The notes: generated by a model from the letters alone, not told the origin. DNA of 64,000 nucleotides from Pelomonas sp. Root1444 (GCF_001426885.1 NZ_LMFP01000013.1:360659-424658), one strand, 5' to 3'. Positions 1-11,121 are shown, counted from the first letter of the stretch. Numbers and translations are program-made.

Positions 1-198
1 GTAGCCGTCGTAGCGCGTCAGCCCCTTGCTCGTCGCGATCCACATGAACCCCGCTCGGTCCTGCGCGATCGCCGGCACCGAGTTCTGCGGCACGGCGACG
101 CTGCGGAATTGCACCTCCAGCGGGCCGGCGTCGGCCAGGGCCAGGCCCATGCCAAGGGCCGTCAACCAGGCCGCCAGGCCACGAACTAGGGGGTGCAT
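1..198 (-). CDS. N-terminus of an exported sensor with two-component regulator propeller repeat (partial)
   Basis: Only the first 66 residues are inside the window; the gene continues past the left edge. The start is an ATG followed by a hydrophobic stretch (residues about 6-22, ending in ALA) that reads as a signal peptide. After it come the segments VPQNSVPAIAQDRAGFMWIA and then TSKGLTRYDGY, which match the 'reg_prop' beta-propeller repeat found in periplasmic sensor regions of hybrid histidine kinases and diguanylate cyclases. The output domain is not visible, so whether it is a kinase, a GGDEF protein or another type cannot be told. It is transcribed leftwards and lies upstream in orientation of nothing else visible here. 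Confidence 0.6.
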   Translation of the reverse strand, partial: MHPLVRGLAAWLTALGMGLALADAGPLEVQFRSVAVPQNSVPAIAQDRAGFMWIATSKGLTRYDGY

Positions 199-318
199 GG
201 GGCGGCATCCTAAGCGGGCGATTCGCGCCTGACTGCCACCGGGGCCCGGCCGCGCCGCCGTTTCAGCGTTGCCCCTGCCGGCTCTCGTGAAACCCTTCGC
301 GGATCCGCCTTGCCCCGT

Positions 319-1002
<684 letters not shown>

Positions 1003-1005
1003 GGC

Positions 1006-2280
1006 TCAGTGGAGTTCGATGGACGGGGCGCCCGCAAAGGCGCGGTAGGGTGAGACGACGACCTGCTCGCCGGGCTGCAGGCCGCCCAGCACTTCGATGA
1101 CGCCGTCGGCGCGGCGGCCGAGTTGCAGCGGGCGGCGGTCGGCATGGCGGCCGTCGGCGGCCAGCACGAAGGCCCAGGCGCCGCCGGTGTCGGCGTAGAA
1201 GCCGGCGTCGGGCAGCAGCAGTGCCTGTTGCGTGTTGCCAAGCGTCAGGCGCACATCCAGGCCCTGGCCGACCTGCAGCGGCGGCGGCTCGGCATCGAAG
1301 GTGAGCTCGACGCTGAAGCGGCCGTCCTTCACCTGCGGGTCGATGCGGGCGACGTGCAGCGCGTGGTCGCGGCCGTCCTGCGTGAACCACGCAGCCAGGC
1401 CTTCGTGCACGCGGCCGAGGTGGTATTCGTCCAACCGCAGGTCCAGCTTGAAGCGGCCCAGGCTGTCCAGCCGTGCGATGCGCGTGCCGCTGCGCACGCT
1501 CTCGCCGACCTGCAGCGCGAGGCCCGTCACGCGGCCGGCCACCGGCGCGCGCACGGCCAGGCCTTCGCTGGCGGTGCGCATCGCGTCCAGCCGCCTGTTG
1601 AGGTCGGCCACGGCGCGCTGCATGGCCTGCACGGACTGCTCGCGCACGGCCAGCTCCTCGCGGCCGTCGGCCTGCTGCTGGGCGAACAGGCGTTCGGCCA
1701 TCGCGAGCTTGTCGGCCGAGTCCTCCAGCGCCGACGGCGACAGGAAGCCCTGCGCGGCCAGGCCGGCATTGCGCTGGTGCAGCCGGCGCACGCGCTCCAG
1801 CTCGAACTGGCCCTCCGTCAACGTGCGGCGCTGCAGGGCCTGCGCCTGCATCCACGCGGCACGCAACGTCGAGAAGTTGGCCAGCTGCTGCGCGGCCTCG
1901 CTGGAGCGTGCCATCAGTTCCTGCGCGCGCTGGGTGCTGTTGAGTACGACCAGCAGCTGGCCGGCCTCCACACGCGCGCCGTCCTTCACCAGCACCTGCT
2001 CGACGCGGCCGTCCTCGGTCGCGTCCAGCAGCACGGACTGCAGCGGCTGCGCCGTCGCGCGGCCGACGACGACGTCGCGGAACGGGCCGGTCTTGGCCGC
2101 GGCGATCTCCACGTCGGCGCGCGACACGGGCACACCGCGCGGCCAGTAGCGCAGCAGCAGCACTGCCCCCGCGAGTGCGACGGTCACCGCCAGCACGACC
2201 AGGCTGTAGCGCTTCGGTGCGGCCACGCGGCGGTCCATCGCGGCGCCGGAGATGTGCCTTTGATCGGCCATGTCGCTCAT
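1006..2280 (-). CDS. HlyD/MacA-like periplasmic adaptor subunit of ABC exporter
   Basis: The protein has 424 residues. A membrane anchor near residues 25-45 ([19 protein letters not shown]) is followed by a lipoyl-like/biotinyl half motif, a long coiled-coil hairpin rich in Ala, Gln and Arg (about 100-220), the second lipoyl half with [20 protein letters not shown], and beta-barrel and membrane-proximal domains. This is the standard order in membrane fusion proteins of MacAB-type systems. It would bridge the inner-membrane permease to an outer-membrane channel; no TolC-like gene is nearby. It lies between the permease and ATPase genes with short spacing. The start is uncertain between the first ATG and one 9 bp downstream. 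Confidence 0.85.
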   Translation of the reverse strand: MSDMADQRHISGAAMDRRVAAPKRYSLVVLAVTVALAGAVLLLRYWPRGVPVSRADVEIAAAKTGPFRDVVVGRATAQPLQSVLLDATEDGRVEQVLVKDGARVEAGQLLVVLNSTQRAQELMARSSEAAQQLANFSTLRAAWMQAQALQRRTLTEGQFELERVRRLHQRNAGLAAQGFLSPSALEDSADKLAMAERLFAQQQADGREELAVREQSVQAMQRAVADLNRRLDAMRTASEGLAVRAPVAGRVTGLALQVGESVRSGTRIARLDSLGRFKLDLRLDEYHLGRVHEGLAAWFTQDGRDHALHVARIDPQVKDGRFSVELTFDAEPPPLQVGQGLDVRLTLGNTQQALLLPDAGFYADTGGAWAFVLAADGRHADRRPLQLGRRADGVIEVLGGLQPGEQVVVSPYRAFAGAPSIELH

Positions 2281-2322
2281 CGCGCGCCCGGTGCCTCGGT
2301 GGCGAATGCGTTCATTGCCACA

Positions 2323-4785
2323 TCAACCCCGCAGCGCCTGCAGCGGCCGCAGCGCCAGCGCCGCGCGCAGGTGGCGGGCCACGGCGATGGCCGTGACGAC
2401 GGCCAGCAGCACGACCGACGCGAGCAGCACCCACAGCGACCCCGGCCCCACCGGTGCCCGTGCGACGAAGCCGCTGAGGTAGAGCTGCGTGACCCAGGCC
2501 GCCACCGGCAGCGCGACGACGCAGGCCGCGGCCAGCACGGCGGCGAACTCCTTGCCCAGCAGCCGTGCCACGGCGCCGGCCCCGGCGCCATGCAGCTTGC
2601 GCAGCACGATCTCGCGCTCGCGGCGGCGCAGCGTGTAGGCGGCCAGCGCGTAGATGCCCACGGCCGCCAGCAGCAGCGCCAGCGCGCCGGTCACGGCGAT
2701 GAGCTGGCCGAGGCGCACGTCCTCGGCCATCTTGCGGGCCTGCTGCTCGCGCACCGACAGCACCTGCGCCTGGGCGTCGGGCAGCGTCTGGTTGACGAGA
2801 TCGGCCAGCTTGCGGCGCGTCTCCGCCGGGTTGCGGCTGTGCACGCTGATGACACCGGAGCCGCGCTCGGTCACCGGCACCAGGATGTGCGGCATGGCCG
2901 GGCTGCGCGGGCCTTCGACCCGGATGTCGTCGATGACGGCGACGACCGTGACCGGCTTGCCGTCGTCGAGGATGGTCTGGCCGATGGCCGCCTCGGGGCT
3001 GGCAAAGCCCAGCGCCCGCACGGCGCTGCGGTCCAGCACGCCACCGTGCTGGGCCACCTCGGCGCGGTGGTCGGCCGACAGCCGGCCGGCCAGCAGGCGC
3101 ATGCCGTACACGTCCAGATAGCCCGGCGTGAAATTCGCGCCGTTGCGCAAGGCTAGGGCCTGCCCGCTGGGGCCGGTGTAGTCGATGTACCAATCGCCGA
3201 AGTCGCGCCCCGGCACGTCCTCGGACGCTGCTGCGGCCACGACCTCGGGCCAGGCCTGGATGCGCGCGAGCAGCGCCGTGGTCTGCGCCGGCCGTGTCTC
3301 CCACGGCAGGTCCACGGCCAGGCGGTTCTCCACCTCGAAACCGCGCGGCATGTCGGCGACGTGCCGGCTCTGCCAGGCCACCGTCAACGCCATCGCCGTG
3401 AACAGCGCGGCGGCGCCGAACTGCACCGTCGTCATCAGCCGGCGCAGCCAGCGGCTGGCCGCGCCCTCGCTGTGGCTGCGCCCGGCCAGCGACTCGGCGG
3501 GCCGCACGCGCAGCGCGATGTGCGTCAGCGGCAGCGCGCTCAACGCCGCGATGAGCACGCACAGCAGGCCGGTCAATGCCACCATGCCGGGGGCCAGCAC
3601 GGGCGCTTCAAAGAAGTGCTGCAGCAGCGCGGACAGCGGCGGCGTGCCCCACCAGGCCAGCAGCAACCCCAGCGCGCCGGCCAGCCCGGCCACGGCCAGC
3701 GCCTCGATGAAGAACTGCACCGCCAGCGCCGGCGCGCCGGCGCCCAGCGATTTGCGCAGGCCGATCTCGCGCTGGCGCCTGAGCGTGCGCACGCTCCACA
3801 GGTTGATGAAGTTGATGACGGCCAGCGCCAGCACGCCCGCCGCCGCGGCCGCCAGGCTGCCGAGCTGCAGGCGGCGCTGGCCGCTGCCGGCGCCGTGCAA
3901 GCCCAGGTCGGCCACCGGCAACGCGCGCAGCGTGGCGAAGGAGCCGCCGCCCTTCAGGAAATCGGCCGGCAGGCCCTTGGGCACGGGCTGGCTCTGCAAC
4001 AGGCGATCGGCCAGCGCACCCACCTGGGCGGCCGTGGCGCCGGGCTGCAGGCGGGCATAGAGATGGCCGTTGCCCCAGGTCCACATGCTGGCGCGCTCGA
4101 CATAGGCCTTGGCAGGCGGCGCGTTGAAACCGGCCAACGCCTCGTAGATGACCGATGAATTCAGGCTGGCCGAGGGCAGCACGGCCATGACGGTCAACGT
4201 CAGCTCCACCGACTGCGGCTGGCCGTTGTCCCCATCCACCGTGATCAGCGCGCTGACCGGCTTGCCGACGACCTGGGTCGTGCCGAACAGCTTGTTCGCA
4301 CCCACCTCCGTCAGCGCGATGCCTTCGGGCGCCGTCAGCGCGGCCTTCAGGTCGCCGGCGATGGGCCGCACGCCGAAAAGGGCTTCAAAGTCTGGGTCCA
4401 CCAGCGCCGTCGTCAGCCGCGCATGGTGGGTGGCGCCCTGGGCATCCACAGCGCGCGACAGCAGCGGCAGCGAGATGACGCGGCTCATCGCACCCACCGG
4501 CGCGCCGGTGTCGCGCAACGCCCGGCTCAGCGGCGTGTTGGGAACATGGCTCAGCCAGTCGCTGTGGCCGCCACCGGGCGAGCGCGTCTTCCACTCGAAC
4601 GCAATGAGGCGGTCGGCCTCGGGCAGGTGGGCATGCGGCCACAGCACGTCGCGCAGGAAGCCGACCGTCAGCAACGTGAGCGCCAGGCCCAGCGCCAGGC
4701 CGGCGATGACGAGGGCGGCGGGGCCGGGCTCGGCGCGCAGCTGGCGCCAGGCGCCGCGCCAAAGGGTGGTGGAAAGCAGGTTCAT
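2323..4785 (-). CDS. FtsX-fold ABC transporter permease (MacB-like, two FtsX domains)
   Basis: About 820 residues. An N-terminal transmembrane helix (LVIAGLALGLALTLLTVGFL) is followed by a large periplasmic MacB-PCD-like domain. A first FtsX core sits near residues 290-430, a second periplasmic domain follows, and the C-terminal FtsX core contains RREREIVLRKLHGAG, the cytoplasmic coupling motif; LRRQREIGLRKSLGAG in the first half is its duplicate. I chose the ATG at 4785 because the longer reading frame runs into the opposing response-regulator gene and its N-terminal extension has no family character. The initiator lies only about 13 bp from a candidate sigma-54 promoter, so the transcript may be nearly leaderless. 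Confidence 0.88.
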   Translation of the reverse strand: MNLLSTTLWRGAWRQLRAEPGPAALVIAGLALGLALTLLTVGFLRDVLWPHAHLPEADRLIAFEWKTRSPGGGHSDWLSHVPNTPLSRALRDTGAPVGAMSRVISLPLLSRAVDAQGATHHARLTTALVDPDFEALFGVRPIAGDLKAALTAPEGIALTEVGANKLFGTTQVVGKPVSALITVDGDNGQPQSVELTLTVMAVLPSASLNSSVIYEALAGFNAPPAKAYVERASMWTWGNGHLYARLQPGATAAQVGALADRLLQSQPVPKGLPADFLKGGGSFATLRALPVADLGLHGAGSGQRRLQLGSLAAAAAGVLALAVINFINLWSVRTLRRQREIGLRKSLGAGAPALAVQFFIEALAVAGLAGALGLLLAWWGTPPLSALLQHFFEAPVLAPGMVALTGLLCVLIAALSALPLTHIALRVRPAESLAGRSHSEGAASRWLRRLMTTVQFGAAALFTAMALTVAWQSRHVADMPRGFEVENRLAVDLPWETRPAQTTALLARIQAWPEVVAAAASEDVPGRDFGDWYIDYTGPSGQALALRNGANFTPGYLDVYGMRLLAGRLSADHRAEVAQHGGVLDRSAVRALGFASPEAAIGQTILDDGKPVTVVAVIDDIRVEGPRSPAMPHILVPVTERGSGVISVHSRNPAETRRKLADLVNQTLPDAQAQVLSVREQQARKMAEDVRLGQLIAVTGALALLLAAVGIYALAAYTLRRREREIVLRKLHGAGAGAVARLLGKEFAAVLAAACVVALPVAAWVTQLYLSGFVARAPVGPGSLWVLLASVVLLAVVTAIAVARHLRAALALRPLQALRG

Positions 4786-4797
4786 GGCGGCTCTTTT

Positions 4798-4813
4798 TGC
4801 AAGAGCCGGGCCA
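4798..4813 (-). promoter_or_regulatory. Candidate sigma-54 promoter for the ABC exporter operon
   Basis: On the minus strand the sequence is TGGCCCGGCTCTTGCA. It matches the -24/-12 consensus TGGCACG-N4-TTGCA with one change (C for A), with the GG and GC doublets at the correct spacing. It faces the permease gene, whose ATG begins 13 bp downstream. The divergent gene encodes an AAA+ sigma-54-type activator, which supports the reading. The very short predicted leader is unusual. Confidence 0.5.
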
Positions 4814-4855
4814 GGCGGTCTGCCCCGGGAGAACAAGGCCGCAAGGCACGCTGAA

Positions 4856-4871
4856 CGTCCGCTTGCGGACA
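4856..4871. promoter_or_regulatory. Operator-like inverted repeat, copy 1 (YGTCCG-N4-CGGACA)
   Basis: CGTCCGCTTGCGGACA is an inverted repeat with arms GTCCG/CGGAC. A near copy lies 23 bp away, centre to centre (about two helical turns). Both sit in the short gap between the divergent exporter operon and regulator operon, roughly 75-100 bp upstream of the predicted exporter start. That is the usual place for the binding sites of a sigma-54 activator dimer. Confidence 0.55.
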
Positions 4872-4878
4872 CTGGCAC

Positions 4879-4894
4879 TGTCCGCTTCCGGACA
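4879..4894. promoter_or_regulatory. Operator-like inverted repeat, copy 2 (TGTCCG-N4-CGGACA)
   Basis: TGTCCGCTTCCGGACA is the more perfect of two tandem inverted repeats, with 6-bp perfect arms. It ends 45 bp before the ATG of the response-regulator gene. It could therefore serve both activation of the exporter and autoregulation of the regulator pair. Confidence 0.55.
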
Positions 4895-4939
4895 CCGCCT
4901 TGCCCCGACTCCCGCGCACCCTTAGAGTCGCGCCCTCCC

Positions 4940-6224
<1,285 letters not shown>

Positions 6225-6235
<11 letters not shown>

Positions 6236-7385
6236 GCGCGCCCGCGTGGCGGCCGCGGCGCTGGTGCTCGCGGGCAGTGCGGCCGGCGCGGTCGCCACGC
6301 TGGACTCGCCGCGCCTGCTGGTCGCCTGTGTGCTGGCCGGGCTCATCGCCGCCGCCTTCGGCTGGGCCGCGCTGAGCCGCCTGGCCCATCAACCCAAGCC
6401 TTTGCCGCCGGAGCCGCCACCCGCGCCGCACCCCGACCTGGATGCCGCGCTGGAGCATGCGCCGCTGGCGCTGTGGCGCCTCGTCGCCGGCAGCCCGCCG
6501 CTGGCGCTGAATGCCGCCGCACGCCGGCTGATCGCGCCCGGCCGCGCCGTCGAGCCGGCCGCGCTGCTGGCGCTCGTGGACGCCGAGCCGGGCCGGCGTG
6601 TCGTCACGCTGCCCACCGAGCACGGCCAGGAGCGCGCCGTGCTGGCCGTCTCGGCGCTGACCGTGCAGGGCCAGGCCTGGCGGCTGGCGGCGCTGGCGCC
6701 CATCGAGTCGGAACTGGAAACCGAGACGCTGGTGGCCTGGCGCCAGCTGGTGCAGGTGCTGACGCACGAGATCATGAATTCGCTGACGCCGATCGCGTCG
6801 CTCGCGGCCAGCGCACCGGCGCTGCTGGCCGCGGGCGAGCGCGAGGAACTGGACGCGGCGCTGGCCACGCTGGCCCGCCGCGCCGCGCACCTGCAGGGTT
6901 TTGTGGAGCGCTACCGCAGCGTCAGCCAGCCGCCGGCGCCGACGCTGGCGGACGTGCCGCTGCTGCCGCTGCTGCAGGCGGTGCAGCGGCTGGTCGCGCC
7001 AGCGTGGGCCGAGGCCGGCGGCACGGTGGAGATCGCCGTCGAGCCGGCCAGCCTGGCGCTGCGCACCGACGCGGCCCAGCTGGAACAGGTGCTCATCAAC
7101 CTGGCGCAGAACGCGCTGCAGGCCTGTGCCGGCCGGCCTGCGCCGGTGCTGGTCGTCGAAGCGCGACTGAGCCGCGGCGCGCGGCTGCGGCTGACGGTCA
7201 GCGACAACGGCCCGGGCGTGGCGCCGGGGCTGGAGGGGCGCATCTTCACCCCCTTCTTCACGACGCGCGAAGGCGGCAGCGGCCTGGGGCTGGCCGTCGT
7301 GCGCCAGCTGGTGCACGGCCTGGGCGGCACGGTGCGGCATGCCAAGCGGCCGGGCGGCGGCGCGCGCTTCGTGCTGACGTTCTGA
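6225..7385 (+). CDS. Sensor histidine kinase, partner of the preceding regulator
   Basis: 386 residues. One or two N-terminal membrane segments (about 8-25 and 30-50) are followed by a short PAS-like region. The H-box LTHEIMNSLTPI places the phosphorylated His at 181. The N-box is NLAQNALQA, and the G-boxes are DNGPGV and GGSGLGLAVV. HEIMNSLTPIASL is typical of NtrB/NtrY-like kinases paired with sigma-54 activators. It starts inside the regulator gene (11-bp overlap), indicating translational coupling. There is almost no periplasmic loop, so the signal is probably sensed in the membrane or cytoplasm, perhaps the exporter's substrate or envelope stress; that is inference. Confidence 0.9.
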
Positions 7386-7540
7386 AGCCCCTCGCCCAAG
7401 GATGACCTTCGCCGGTCCCGCAGCCCCACGGAAGCCACGACGGAACTCGAAGCCCGACGCGTGCGAAGCCTGATATGCGGCATTCCTGCATGGCCGGGGC
7501 CACGGCCGGGTGATAGGCTGCTCGCTCTTACACCCCACGG

Positions 7541-8275
7541 ATGGAGTCGATGTTTCACGAATTGCAGGAGTTGCTGGGCGCCTACCTGATGCCGGTATTG
7601 ATCGCGATACCGCTGGCCATCATCGTGCTCATCGCCGCCTTCAAGCGTGACGACTACCGTCCGCCGCGCGAGTACACGCCGCCGCCGCGCCCGCCCGAAG
7701 GGACGCGCCGCACCGCGCAGCCACCGGTGGTGCTGCCGCCCCTGCCAGGCACGCCCGGCGCCGGCCCGTCCATGGCCAGCGCCTTCGTCACGGCGCCCAC
7801 GCCCACACCGATGCAGCCGCCCGCTGCCCCGGCAGCCGAGCCCGACGGCCCGGCCACCGTGCTGATCGCCGACGACTCCGCCGTCGTGCGCACCAAGCTG
7901 CGCCGCCTGCTGGAAGGCGCCGGCTTCGTCGTCGTGCAGGTCAACGACGGCAACGAGGCCCTCGCGCAGCTGGAAGAAAAACCCGAGATCGCCGTGCTGA
8001 TCACGGACCTCGAGATGCCCAACAAGGACGGCTTCGAGCTGATCGCCGACGTGCACGGCAGCCTGACCACCGAGGACCTGCCGGTCATCGCCATCACCGG
8101 CCACGACGAGCTGCACGGCCGCGTGGGCCAGATCGAAGGCGTGTACGGCATCTTCAAGAAGCCCTGGAACGACCGCGAGCTGCTCAAGCGCGTGGAGTCG
8201 CTGGTGCACTTGCGCACGGCCGCCTCGCGCCGCCAGCGCCGCGTGACGGACATGCGGGTTCCGCCGGGCGCCTGA
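7541..8275 (+). CDS. Membrane-anchored single-receiver response regulator
   Basis: About 244 residues. One N-terminal transmembrane helix (LMPVLIAIPLAIIVLIAAF) is followed by a Pro/Ala/Thr-rich linker (about 40-105) and a CheY-like receiver with DD, the phospho-acceptor Asp in ITDLEMPNKDGFEL, Thr in AITGH and Lys in FKKPW. There is no output domain after the receiver apart from a basic tail (RRQRRVTDMR). A second ATG 9 bp downstream, preceded by GGAG, may be the true start. Receivers tethered to the membrane through a Pro-rich linker are uncommon; the role is unknown. It stands alone, 155 bp after the kinase gene. Confidence 0.8.
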   Translation: MESMFHELQELLGAYLMPVLIAIPLAIIVLIAAFKRDDYRPPREYTPPPRPPEGTRRTAQPPVVLPPLPGTPGAGPSMASAFVTAPTPTPMQPPAAPAAEPDGPATVLIADDSAVVRTKLRRLLEGAGFVVVQVNDGNEALAQLEEKPEIAVLITDLEMPNKDGFELIADVHGSLTTEDLPVIAITGHDELHGRVGQIEGVYGIFKKPWNDRELLKRVESLVHLRTAASRRQRRVTDMRVPPGA

Positions 8276-8292
8276 AGCGAAACCGGCCTCGC

Positions 8293-8313
8293 CTTGCGGC
8301 ATCAAACCGCAAG
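8293..8313. terminator. Weak hairpin after the receiver gene
   Basis: CTTGCGG-CATCAAA-CCGCAAG gives a 7-bp perfect stem with a 7-nt loop 17 bp after the stop codon. No T-run follows, so intrinsic termination is doubtful. Confidence 0.25.
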
Positions 8314-8418
8314 CAGATCGCCCCTGCGGGCTGCTCGTGCCTACGGACGGCGATGTGCCTCTGACCCGTGGCAGGCTCTGGCACGCGGCCGCACGTCGCC
8401 GGCTGCCCGGGTCATCTG

Positions 8419-9510
8419 CTAGGTCGCCGATGCGATCCGTCCAAGCAAGGCCTCGATTTCGTCGCGTGGATATGGGGTACGTCTGTCTTCACTGTGCAGC
8501 TTGACGTAGAAGTCATTGACGATCGTGGCGATCCACGCATGGCGGTGAATGATCTCGGCCACGTTGGAAGGAATACCGGGGACGAGTTGATGCATTGCTT
8601 GACCCTGTGCGGCGGCACGCACCAATTCGAAACGATCCAGCGGGCTGTCTACCGCAGGCGCGAAGGCTTTTACCAACCCATTGACCCATTTGGCCAGTGC
8701 GTAGCCGCGGTCGAGGCTCGCGTTGTGGTGCAGGTAGCTCACTTCGTCTGCCGAAAGCGCAAAACGCGACGATGTGGCCAGGCCGAGGTCGGCGAAGTAC
8801 AGCCGTTGGCCATCGGTCAGGATGTTCCCGTGGTGGACATCGCCGTGGAGCAAACCCAATGAGTTCATCAATGGGATGTCGACGGTCAGGCCGCGCTCGA
8901 CCATCGCGAGCGCAGGCTCAATTGCCACCTTGCTGCGCGGAGTAATTTGGCGCTCCAGCCACGCACCGAGCGTCCACGGCACGTGCTCCAGAAAGAGCAT
9001 GAGGCTGGACTTGGCTTCAGCGAGCGCAACCAGGCGAGCCCGCATCGCGCCGGAGCCACCCCAATAGCTGGTCATGCGTTCAACGTCAGTCCATTCGACG
9101 GGTGGCGGTGCGGCTGCGGGGGACGACGGGCCGTCCAGCACACGCCAGTGGTACATCAGCGGAAAGCTCTCCAGCTGCTGCGACAGCACCCAGCCCGTCG
9201 TCATGACATTGGCGGCCAATTCGCGCCAGGCACCGAAACCTGCCGAGCCGACGTTGCGTTGGCAATACGTCGGAAGCCCGAAGAGGTTCGCCGTCGACAT
9301 CTGGTGTGCGGGGTGCAGCTCCAACTCGGTCAGCCGCAGACGCTTTGCGAACACCTGGTGTCCGGCGAGCGCAAAGGTCAGAGTGGTCCCGCCGATGCCC
9401 GACGCCAATTGCTCGGCTCCGTCCACCAGTTGAGCCAACTGCTGGTCACTTTGCAGGGCAAGCTCTGTCGAGAGGTGTGCAAATCGTGCAATGCGCTCAC
9501 GGTGGGTCAT
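8419..9510 (-). CDS. Protein-kinase-fold protein of unknown substrate
   Basis: 363 residues containing a full set of kinase-fold residues. There is a Gly/Thr-rich loop near 38-50, a Lys in VFAKRL (56), a Glu in WREL (97), the catalytic loop LLHGDVHHGN (221-229; Asp 224, Asn 229) and a metal-binding Asp in DLG (241). The HGDxHxGN pattern is shared by aminoglycoside/choline kinases, Rio/ABC1-type and some Ser/Thr kinases, so the substrate cannot be told. The G+C content is visibly lower than in neighbours and no operon partner is present, which suggests horizontal acquisition. No ribosome-binding site stands out before the ATG. Confidence 0.65.
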   Translation of the reverse strand: MTHRERIARFAHLSTELALQSDQQLAQLVDGAEQLASGIGGTTLTFALAGHQVFAKRLRLTELELHPAHQMSTANLFGLPTYCQRNVGSAGFGAWRELAANVMTTGWVLSQQLESFPLMYHWRVLDGPSSPAAAPPPVEWTDVERMTSYWGGSGAMRARLVALAEAKSSLMLFLEHVPWTLGAWLERQITPRSKVAIEPALAMVERGLTVDIPLMNSLGLLHGDVHHGNILTDGQRLYFADLGLATSSRFALSADEVSYLHHNASLDRGYALAKWVNGLVKAFAPAVDSPLDRFELVRAAAQGQAMHQLVPGIPSNVAEIIHRHAWIATIVNDFYVKLHSEDRRTPYPRDEIEALLGRIASAT

Positions 9511-9674
9511 CGAAGCGGTGGCGGAAGTTTGGAGCCGAAGCGAACGGCGCGCAGCCTAGCTGAACCGACCCGGGATCCATGCAGGCCCGTTGGCTTGAGT
9601 CAAACCGTCATGGCCTGAGACTCAAGGCTTCGATAGCAGTTGGCCTCGAACTCCGCAGGCGGCGGTGGCGCGCA

Positions 9675-11039
9675 TCAAGCCCGCGCCGGCAGCGCGCGCG
9701 GGCTGATGACGGCGGCCGCGGTGGCCAGTGCAAAGGCCAGCAGCAGCACGGGCAGCACCTGGCGCGTCGCGGGGTCGAACAGCAGGCCGGCGCCACCGAG
9801 GGCCGCGCTGCTGACCAGCGCGTCGCTGAGCTGCAGCGCCGATGAGTTGGCGCCCTGCTGCTCGGGCGGCGACAGCTGCAGCAGCAACACCGACAGCATC
9901 GGGAACGACAGGCCGATGCCCAGCCCCACGCCGACCCAGCCGGCCAGCGCGATCCAGGACGGCAGGGCAGTGACAAGCACTGGCACCATGACCACCGCCA
10001 GGCCCGCCGCCGCGATGGCGAAGCCGGTGGGCAGCAGGCGCCGCCGGGCAGCCTCACCCCGCACCCGCGCCTGCACCGCGCTGCCGATGCTCCAGGTCAC
10101 CGCGCCGGCGCTGAGCGCGATGCCCGCCTGCGTGAGGCTCCAGCCGAAGTGATGCGTCAGCAGCAGCGGCAGGAAGGCCTCGGCGCTGGCGAACGCGGCG
10201 GCGATGAAGCCGCGCAGCAGGATGACGCTGGGCAGGCCGCGCGCCGCCGCCAGCGTGCCGCGCGGCAGCAGCTGCCGTGCCGCGATGAAGGCGGCGGCCA
10301 GGCCCGCGGCGAACAGCAGGCCCGAGCCGGCGCCTTCCTGCTGGCTGGCGCCGTGCAGCATCAGCGCGCCGCCACTGGCCAGCACGGCCCAGCGCATGGC
10401 ACCCCAGCGCAGCGCCTCGCCGCTGCAGCCGCCCACGCGCTGGAGCGCCGGCAGCATCAGCAGCGCCGCCACCGGCACGACGGCCGCGACGGCGAGGAAC
10501 ACCGAGCGCCAGCCCATCAGGTGCACCAGGCCGGATGCGAGCGCCGGCCCGAGCAGGCCCGGCAGCACCCAGGCGCCGGCGAACATCGCGAACAGCTTGG
10601 GGTGCAGTGGCGCCGGCACGACCTTGCCGACGCCGACATACAGCGCCACGCCCAGCACGCCCGAGCCCAGGCCCTGCAACGCGCGGCCGAGCACCAGCAC
10701 GGCCATGGACGGCGCGAAGCCCGCCAGCAGCAGCCCGAGCAGGAATGCCGCCAGGCCCAGCAGCGACGCGCGGTATGGCCCGCGCTTGTCGCACAGCTGG
10801 CCGGCGGCCGTCATGCCGAGCACGGAGGTGGCCAGCGTGGCGCCAAAGGCCAGCGCATACAGCGGCAGGCCTTGCAGCGCCTCGGCCACGGCCGGCATCG
10901 CGGTCGCGACGGCAATGGCCTCGAAGGCGAGCATGGAGATGAGGGCCACGGCGCCGATGCAGGCGCCGCGGCGGCCGGGGGCGAAGAGGCTGGTGTCGGC
11001 GGCCGTGGCGGGCGCCTCGATGGGATCTGCGAGGTTCAT
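9675..11039 (-). CDS. MFS drug-efflux-type transporter
   Basis: About 454 residues with 12-14 predicted membrane helices. Recognisable major-facilitator motifs are GQLCDKRGPYRASLLG (motif A after helix 2), LVLGRALQGLGSG (motif B region, helix 4) and a motif-C-like WVLPGLLGPALASGLV in helix 5. The N-terminal features resemble the multidrug exporter (EmrB/QacA-like) branch. The ATG before NLADPIEAP is preferred; a longer TTG-initiated form would add 18 residues. The gene has its own promoter candidate with a 19-bp spacer of the MerR type, suggesting induction by a metal, drug or redox signal. It is divergent from the queuosine genes. Confidence 0.85.
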   Translation of the reverse strand: MNLADPIEAPATAADTSLFAPGRRGACIGAVALISMLAFEAIAVATAMPAVAEALQGLPLYALAFGATLATSVLGMTAAGQLCDKRGPYRASLLGLAAFLLGLLLAGFAPSMAVLVLGRALQGLGSGVLGVALYVGVGKVVPAPLHPKLFAMFAGAWVLPGLLGPALASGLVHLMGWRSVFLAVAAVVPVAALLMLPALQRVGGCSGEALRWGAMRWAVLASGGALMLHGASQQEGAGSGLLFAAGLAAAFIAARQLLPRGTLAAARGLPSVILLRGFIAAAFASAEAFLPLLLTHHFGWSLTQAGIALSAGAVTWSIGSAVQARVRGEAARRRLLPTGFAIAAAGLAVVMVPVLVTALPSWIALAGWVGVGLGIGLSFPMLSVLLLQLSPPEQQGANSSALQLSDALVSSAALGGAGLLFDPATRQVLPVLLLAFALATAAAVISPRALPARA

Positions 11040-11121
11040 GTCGGTGGCGCCCGGCCGCCGAGCCACCGGCCGCCCCTCGGGGACAGCGAGCAACGTGAGC
11101 GTGGGGGCAGTTGTTTCCTGA

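Noticed and set aside
4871-4888. A plus-strand -24/-12 promoter (TGGCAC at 4873) for the regulator gene
   Set aside because: TGGCAC is present but no GC doublet stands at the -12 spacing on that strand; the bases belong to the spacer between the two inverted repeats.
8419-9510. Aminoglycoside phosphotransferase call for the kinase-fold protein
   Set aside because: The HGDxHxGN motif is shared by many kinase-fold families; the rest does not match APH proteins I can recall, so only a general call is supported.
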